Assembly: GCA_018897225.1 (NCBI GenBank)
Contig: JAHILC010000325.1
Coordinates: forward strand, 1-9,354
Length of the DNA stretch: 9,354 bases
Reading direction: 5' to 3'
Source of the DNA: Actinomycetota bacterium
GTDB taxonomy: Bacteria; Actinomycetota; Humimicrobiia; Humimicrobiales; Humimicrobiaceae
Below are positions 5,181 through 9,354 of the stretch, one piece after another; position 1 is the first letter of the stretch, and every line of letters begins with the position of its first letter. The notes beneath the pieces are model-generated. The model ran no database searches. It was not told where the DNA came from and saw nothing but the letters and a program-made list of their open reading frames with translations. The position numbers were made by a program, and so were the translations under genes.

Positions 5181-5881
5181 TCGTTTTTATCAATTACACT
5201 CATAATATAATCGACTGCCTCCTGAGGACTGTCAACAACACTATAAAGATTCTTATCCTCTGGGCTTATGGTGCAGTATTTTTCAAGCAGGCATTCATCA
5301 ATCCATTGATATAAGTCTTTCCAATAATCTTTTCCAAAAAGAGCAATAGGGAAATGCTCAATCTTGCCGGTCTGGGCTAGGGTCAATGCTTCGAAGAGTT
5401 CGTCAAGAGTGCCGTAGCCTCCCGGGAAAATAACATATCCAACCGAATATTTCACAAACATCATTTTTCTGACAAAGAAATACCGGAACTCAAGAGATAT
5501 ATTCTGATAGGAATTTGCTTCCTGTTCAAAAGGCAGTTCGATATTGCAGCCGATAGAAAGTCCCCCCAACTCAAACGCCCCCTTGTTTGCAGCTTCCATT
5601 ATGCCAGGACCTCCACCAGTAATTATTCCCAAATCCTGCTTTACAAGCAGGGATGCGGTTTCATAAGCAGCTTTGTAATAAGGATCATCTGGTGTTGTTC
5701 GGGCTGAACCGAAAAAAGATATGCATGGTCCTATTCCCGCAAGGGCATTAAATCCTTCGACAAATTCACTCTGTATGTGAAGCACCCGCCATGGGTCTGA
5801 TTTTACAAAATCATAATCCGTCCTTTTTGACGCACGCAACAGTTCCCTGTCTTCATTCTTGTGAGGATATTTTTTATTCAT
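5171..5881 (-). CDS. LOG-family (TIGR00730-like) Rossmann-fold protein, putative nucleoside 5'-monophosphate phosphoribohydrolase
   Basis: A 236-residue LOG-family protein. The hallmarks are FFGSAR (56-61), GGGPGIMEAANKGA (89-102), the FVRKMMF arginine/lysine pair at 138-139, and PGGYGTLDE (153-161) with catalytic Glu161. Characterised members split nucleoside monophosphates into base and ribose 5-phosphate (cytokinin-activating LOG in plants; PpnN-like and similar enzymes in bacteria). An N-terminal extension of about 50 residues, including DPWRVLHIQSEFVEGF, is usual in the bacterial subgroup. The SD is weak. A TGATAGAAT extended -10 at 5929-5937 may drive it, or it may be read through from the dehydrogenase operon 79 bp upstream. 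Base composition resembles the left operon more than the flanking genes. Physiological substrate unknown. Confidence 0.9.
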   Translation of the reverse strand: MNKKYPHKNEDRELLRASKRTDYDFVKSDPWRVLHIQSEFVEGFNALAGIGPCISFFGSARTTPDDPYYKAAYETASLLVKQDLGIITGGGPGIMEAANKGAFELGGLSIGCNIELPFEQEANSYQNISLEFRYFFVRKMMFVKYSVGYVIFPGGYGTLDELFEALTLAQTGKIEHFPIALFGKDYWKDLYQWIDECLLEKYCTISPEDKNLYSVVDSPQEAVDYIMSVIDKNDYI

Positions 5882-5928
5882 TTTTCACATTCTTTCATTA
5901 TCATTTTTTTACTTTTTATTTGTCTGCA

Positions 5929-5942
5929 ATTCTATCATAGAA
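5929..5942 (-). promoter_or_regulatory. Extended -10 promoter candidate for the LOG gene with overlapping inverted repeat
   Basis: The minus strand carries TGATAGAAT (5937-5929), an extended -10 element, about 50 bp before the ATG at 5881; no convincing -35 box is seen. It coincides with the perfect 6-1-6 inverted repeat TTCTATCATAGAA (5930-5942, plus-strand reading), which could be an operator or chance. No T-run follows, so it is unlikely to be a terminator. Confidence 0.35.
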
Positions 5943-5960
5943 ATTACCTTTGCACCTATT

Positions 5961-7082
5961 CTAATAAATTAAAAATGCTGGTTTTATGGCATTTTCAGTT
6001 TTTTTATCAAATATTACTTCCTTGTACTGGTCTAATCTAAAAAATTTTAACAATTTTTCATAAGGAAGCTCGCCTCTTTCTAAAAGTTTAGCAGCAAATA
6101 ACATACTTTGGCTGGATGGATAAGCATAATGACCTAATATTTGAATCTCATTTCGACATAAAACATAAGGGTTAATTCTTGACTGGCCCGCATCAAGCAA
6201 ATGCCCTATTTCAAAGAGGATCCCTCGTCTTTTAAGCAAGCTTATTCCTTCATTGATCATTTCAGGTATTCCACAAGATTCAATTACAACTCCAGCACCT
6301 AAATTTTCTGTTAATTCTTTTATTATTTTTATCCTTTCGTTTGCATTTGTATCAGAAACATTAATAGTATGATTTGCGCCAAATTCTTTTGCTAGAACTA
6401 ATTTTTCTTTTATTGTGTCTATAGCAATAATATTTTTAGCGCCAGCCAAATAAAATCCCGCCACCATTAGCATTCCTATAGCGCCAACTCCATAAATTAC
6501 AACAGTGTCATTAATTTCGAATGCGTCTCCTGCTATCCGATTATGGATGTGACTATATCGATCAATACAACCAACTGCGCATGTGTATGGTTCAATTAAA
6601 GTTGCATTTTTATCTGGTAAATTTTCAGGTAATTTAATTATTTCAGAACCCGGTAATAAATATATATATTCTGCCCATCCGCCAAATAAGTATGGGTAAT
6701 TGCTGCTGCCTATAGACGTTGCTGTTATGGAATTTATGCACATTTCCTGGTTCATTGGAAAATTAGTGCAGTAATAGCACCTGCCGCACACTATTCTCGG
6801 ATTTATTGTAACCCTATCGCCAATTTTAATTTCAGGACCATTAATTATTTTAATAAATTTATCAGCATCTTTTCCGAATGAATCAACAAATGCTACTATT
6901 TCATGCCCTGGAATAAAAGGAAATTTTACAGATCTTTTTCCTTCGATTCCATGAATATCGGTTCCACAAATTCCAGATAATTTTATTTTTAAAAGTGCAG
7001 AATCATTCTTAGGTTCAGGTTTTTCAAACTTTTTTAATTCTAATTGATTTATGCCCGTACACTCTAAAGCCAGTACTTCCAT
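5961..7082 (-). CDS. Zinc-dependent medium-chain dehydrogenase (sorbitol/threonine dehydrogenase-like), copy A
   Basis: A 373-residue MDR-family alcohol/polyol dehydrogenase. Catalytic zinc ligands are Cys39 (CGTD), His60-Glu61 (GHE) and Glu164 (EP); structural zinc cysteines are Cys99, Cys102, Cys105 and Cys115, with nine residues between the last two instead of the usual seven. The Rossmann motif is GVGAIG (198-203) with Asp222 at the end of the next strand, indicating NAD+. It should oxidise a secondary alcohol of a sugar, polyol or similar compound. ATG is preceded by AGGAAA, and the gene follows copy B by 25 bp. Copies A and B share only family motifs, so they are probably different steps rather than a recent duplication. 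It is longer than copy B by about 20 residues, mostly around 177-190 and in the structural zinc loop. Substrate unknown. Confidence 0.9.
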   Translation of the reverse strand: MEVLALECTGINQLELKKFEKPEPKNDSALLKIKLSGICGTDIHGIEGKRSVKFPFIPGHEIVAFVDSFGKDADKFIKIINGPEIKIGDRVTINPRIVCGRCYYCTNFPMNQEMCINSITATSIGSSNYPYLFGGWAEYIYLLPGSEIIKLPENLPDKNATLIEPYTCAVGCIDRYSHIHNRIAGDAFEINDTVVIYGVGAIGMLMVAGFYLAGAKNIIAIDTIKEKLVLAKEFGANHTINVSDTNANERIKIIKELTENLGAGVVIESCGIPEMINEGISLLKRRGILFEIGHLLDAGQSRINPYVLCRNEIQILGHYAYPSSQSMLFAAKLLERGELPYEKLLKFFRLDQYKEVIFDKKTENAIKPAFLIY

Positions 7083-7107
7083 AATATTTTTCCTAATCTA
7101 ATAAAAA

Positions 7108-8169
7108 TTAAGTGGTTATTACCACTTTCATTGCCATTCCGGATTTAGCCATTTCAAGACCTTTAAAATACTTCTCCAGAGAATATTTGTGAGTTATCAA
7201 ATTATTAACCTTAACTTTACCATTATTTAGCAATTCTATCGCTTTTTTACTTTGATGCGGTGTAGAATCGCTTGTTCCAGTTATTTCTAATTCGTTGTAG
7301 TGTATTAAATTAGCATCCATTGAAATCACCGAATCATCTTTTGGCAGACCAGCAAAATAGTTTATCCTGCCAAGTTTTTTAGTAATTTTTAAAGACTGGG
7401 CAAACATATTTTTATCAGATGCGCAAATCATAACCACATCTACACCATCACCCTTAGTTAAATTAAAAATTGCATCAATAATATTATCATTTTTACTGTT
7501 AATTAAAGCATCTGGATTAAATTTTTTAGCAAAATTCAATCTTTCTTCGAAAATTTCAGCTACGATTATTTTTGAAGCTTTATTATATTGTGCAATTTGG
7601 ATCTGTAGAATACCAATAGGGCCAGCACCTATTATTAAAATTGAATCTCCTGTTTTTACTTTAGATCTTTCCTGGCTATTTAATACAACTGCTAAAGGTT
7701 CAGCAAAAGTAGCTTCTTCAAAACTTAATTTAGATGTAATTTTATTAATACAGCCGGCTTTTATGGCAATTTCCGGAATTCTTATATATTCAGCAAATCC
7801 ACCATCAATGTCAAACCCGAAAATAACCTTATTATCACACATTTCAAAACGGCCTATTTTACAATAACTACATTTCCTGCATGGTATGACCGGAGTAATA
7901 TTTACTCTATCGCCGGCTTCAATACCCTTAACTTGTTTCCCTTTATCTTCTATTATTCCTGAAATCTCATGACCTGTAATCCTGGGAAAAATCATATTTT
8001 TTATACCATGTTTTGTTAATTTTGTACCGGAACCTTTATCAAGCTTAATATCTGTGCCGCAAATGGCACATGCTTTTACTTGAACCAACAACTCAAAATC
8101 ATTTATAGTTGGTTTTTTTAAATCAGCTATACTTGATTTTCCACTATCTGTAAATAATAATACTTTCAA
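7108..8169 (-). CDS. Zinc-dependent medium-chain dehydrogenase (sorbitol/threonine dehydrogenase-like), copy B
   Basis: A 353-residue MDR enzyme of standard length. Catalytic zinc site: Cys37 (CGTD), His67-Glu68 (GHE), Glu157 (EP). Structural zinc cysteines: Cys97, Cys100, Cys103, Cys111, with normal spacing. GAGPIG at 181-186 binds NAD+, and Glu205 takes the place of the usual aspartate, still consistent with NAD+. The start codon is TTG, supported by AGGAG (8177-8181) 7 nt upstream and by the family-typical N-terminus MKVLLF. The gene begins 14 bp after the Gfo/Idh/MocA gene and is followed by copy A, so the three are surely cotranscribed. The pairing suggests successive or alternative oxidations of a sugar, polyol or inositol-like substrate; the exact one cannot be inferred. 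Confidence 0.9.
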   Translation of the reverse strand: MKVLLFTDSGKSSIADLKKPTINDFELLVQVKACAICGTDIKLDKGSGTKLTKHGIKNMIFPRITGHEISGIIEDKGKQVKGIEAGDRVNITPVIPCRKCSYCKIGRFEMCDNKVIFGFDIDGGFAEYIRIPEIAIKAGCINKITSKLSFEEATFAEPLAVVLNSQERSKVKTGDSILIIGAGPIGILQIQIAQYNKASKIIVAEIFEERLNFAKKFNPDALINSKNDNIIDAIFNLTKGDGVDVVMICASDKNMFAQSLKITKKLGRINYFAGLPKDDSVISMDANLIHYNELEITGTSDSTPHQSKKAIELLNNGKVKVNNLITHKYSLEKYFKGLEMAKSGMAMKVVITT

Positions 8170-8176
8170 CGCCAGT

Positions 8177-8181
8177 CTCCT
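8177..8181 (-). promoter_or_regulatory. RBS deciding the TTG start of dehydrogenase copy B
   Basis: AGGAG on the minus strand, 7 nt before TTG (8169-8167). No ATG or GTG lies at a suitable distance in the same frame, and the residues after TTG match the usual start of this enzyme family. Confidence 0.75.
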
Positions 8182-8183
8182 AT

Positions 8184-9182
8184 TTAAGAATTTTTAAAGG
8201 CTTCTTCTACAATTTTAATTGTTTTAGCCCCATCTTCACCAGATGGTATAAAGCTTTTATTTTCTAAGATGGATTTTATAAAACTATCAATTAATTTTCC
8301 AAAACTATCCATATGACCAGGATATATCTCATCATATTCTTTAGAATCAATTATATCAATTTCTTCTTTTTGATTGTTTTTGATGATAAATACTCTGTTT
8401 TTTAGGGGGTCATAAGAGTTTAAAAGAAAACAAATTTTTCCTTCTTCCCCTAATATCTGGCCAAATAGTCCTTCTACCTGCTCATCATAAAAACTTGGGT
8501 CGTTATAACTCATATAAAATTTGCCAATAGCCCCGTTGTTAAATTTACAAATTAAAAAAACATGATCATCGCAATAACTATTCTTTTTAAATCTACCAAT
8601 CTCTGAATGAACCCTTACAATATCTCCCAGCCAATACATGGCTATATCAATTGCATGGGTTCCTAGTTCCATTAATACCCCGGTGCCCATGCCCTGCTCA
8701 CCTCTCCAACCAAGCTCTACCCTATCAAATACAAAACTCATATCAACACTTATAATCCTTCCAATCTTATTTATATTATTATTTACAGCATCGATTACAG
8801 GATTAAATCTCATGTTAAAAAAAACACCCAAATTTACTTCATTTTCTTTTGCTAAATTAACCATAAATTCGCATTCTTTGCTACTAACTGCCATTGGTTT
8901 TTCACATAAAACATGTTTTTTTAAGTTTAATGACAAAGCAGCCTGTTCTTTATGCTGGTTTAAGGGAGTGCATATGCTAATTACATTTATTTCAGGATCT
9001 TTTACCAGCTCTTCCCATTCTTTATAAGCTTTGGCATTATATTTTTTAGACAATTCCTCAGCTTTTCCCGGCGTACGGTTATAAAAACCCTTGATAATGC
9101 AGTTTGGATTTTTTGAATACCAATTTGCATGATATCTGCCAGCCTTTCCACAACCAATAATTCCAATCCCTAATAGATTCAT
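8184..9182 (-). CDS. Gfo/Idh/MocA-family NAD(P)-dependent oxidoreductase
   Basis: A 332-residue two-domain oxidoreductase. The N-terminal Rossmann domain opens with IGIIGCGKAGRYHA (glycines 10, 12, 15), followed by ICTP (70-73) and the EKP motif (Glu94-Lys95-Pro96), whose lysine is catalytic in the family. The C-terminal domain has ELGTHAIDIAMYWLG with His176 and Asp179, the expected substrate-side residues. Members oxidise or reduce hydroxyls of sugars, inositols and amino sugars, often at the 1-, 2- or 3-position. ATG has a fair SD (AAGGTAG) 7 nt upstream. It follows the edge gene by 34 bp and precedes dehydrogenase copy B by 14 bp, supporting a sugar or polyol catabolic operon. Substrate unknown. 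Confidence 0.92.
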   Translation of the reverse strand: MNLLGIGIIGCGKAGRYHANWYSKNPNCIIKGFYNRTPGKAEELSKKYNAKAYKEWEELVKDPEINVISICTPLNQHKEQAALSLNLKKHVLCEKPMAVSSKECEFMVNLAKENEVNLGVFFNMRFNPVIDAVNNNINKIGRIISVDMSFVFDRVELGWRGEQGMGTGVLMELGTHAIDIAMYWLGDIVRVHSEIGRFKKNSYCDDHVFLICKFNNGAIGKFYMSYNDPSFYDEQVEGLFGQILGEEGKICFLLNSYDPLKNRVFIIKNNQKEEIDIIDSKEYDEIYPGHMDSFGKLIDSFIKSILENKSFIPSGEDGAKTIKIVEEAFKNS

Positions 9183-9216
9183 TTTTAAACTACCTTAATT
9201 TTTGATTAGATTACTC

Positions 9217-9354
9217 TTATTTATTTAACAAACTTTCAGAAACCAGACTATCTGTTATTAAAATATCTACTCTATCACAGTATACCTCGTTTAACAATTT
9301 TGAATCGTTAACATCATTCTGATTCGTGTCAATTTCATCTGATACTTTTTTAAT
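9217..9354 (-). CDS. C-terminal end of an unidentified protein (runs off the window)
   Basis: The last 45 codons of a leftward gene, open to the window edge and ending with TAA at 9219-9217, 34 bp before the Gfo/Idh/MocA start. The readable tail includes VNDSKLLNEV, then VDILITDSLVSESLL. The pattern V-N-D ... V-D-I-L-I-T-D resembles the end of glycerophosphodiester phosphodiesterase barrels; a DeoR-type regulator (sugar-isomerase-like domain, V-D-x-x-I-T-D) is an alternative. Too little sequence remains to decide. Its spacing indicates it is the upstream member of the same operon. Confidence 0.6.
   Translation of the reverse strand: MKKVSDEIDTNQNDVNDSKLLNEVYCDRVDILITDSLVSESLLNK

Noticed and set aside
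5961..8169. Recent tandem duplication producing the two zinc dehydrogenases
   Set aside because: The two proteins share family motifs but differ in length, loops and most other residues, so any duplication is ancient or they were assembled independently.
8638..9027. Rightward open frame opposite the Gfo/Idh/MocA gene
   Set aside because: Antisense shadow of conserved Rossmann-domain codons; hydrophobic composition arises from the opposite strand.

Overview
The window reads as bacterial DNA of low to moderate GC, with AGGAGG-type ribosome-binding sites, some TTG starts and tight leftward operons. Anaerobic Firmicutes or Atribacterota-like lineages would fit the composition, the BMC shell protein, the IS200/IS605 end and the gene mix. 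This is inference; nothing here (no rRNA, no marker gene) fixes the taxon. Base composition is uneven. The left operon (89-3771) and the LOG gene (5171-5881) are moderately AT-rich, the glycosyltransferase (4011-5180) is extremely AT-rich, and the right-hand dehydrogenase operon (5961-9354) is again clearly AT-rich, so the segments may differ in history.

Left edge, 1-88: the right end of an IS200/IS605-family element (tnpB side) with its typical TTTA-loop hairpin. It abuts the stop codon of the next gene. Region 89-3771, all leftward: a five-gene operon in the order of transcription TIM-barrel protein of unknown function, GntR/UTRA regulator, hexameric bacterial microcompartment (BMC-H) shell protein, acetyl-CoA C-acetyltransferase, and FabG/PhaB-type short-chain reductase. 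It has a good sigma-70-type promoter at 3851-3879 with a 15-bp palindrome beside it. A shell protein cotranscribed with a thiolase and a 3-oxoacyl-CoA/ACP reductase is the most unusual feature. Together the two enzymes could turn acetyl-CoA plus NADH into 3-hydroxybutyryl-CoA, CoA and NAD+, the two cofactors a microcompartment must recycle. No signature enzyme, aldehyde dehydrogenase or vertex protein is visible, so this is a hypothesis, and the operon may continue or have been cut beyond the insertion element.

Middle, 3772-5881: a 239-bp AT-rich divergent regulatory region, then a rightward GT4 glycosyltransferase without a visible Shine-Dalgarno sequence. Its 3' end overlaps by 10 bp the 3' end of a leftward LOG-family gene.

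Right, 5961-9354, all leftward: the C-terminal end of an unidentified protein (window edge), a Gfo/Idh/MocA oxidoreductase, and two different zinc-dependent medium-chain dehydrogenases, separated by 34, 14 and 25 bp. This looks like a sugar or polyol oxidation operon; the substrate cannot be read from the sequence. No tRNA, rRNA or CRISPR array was seen.
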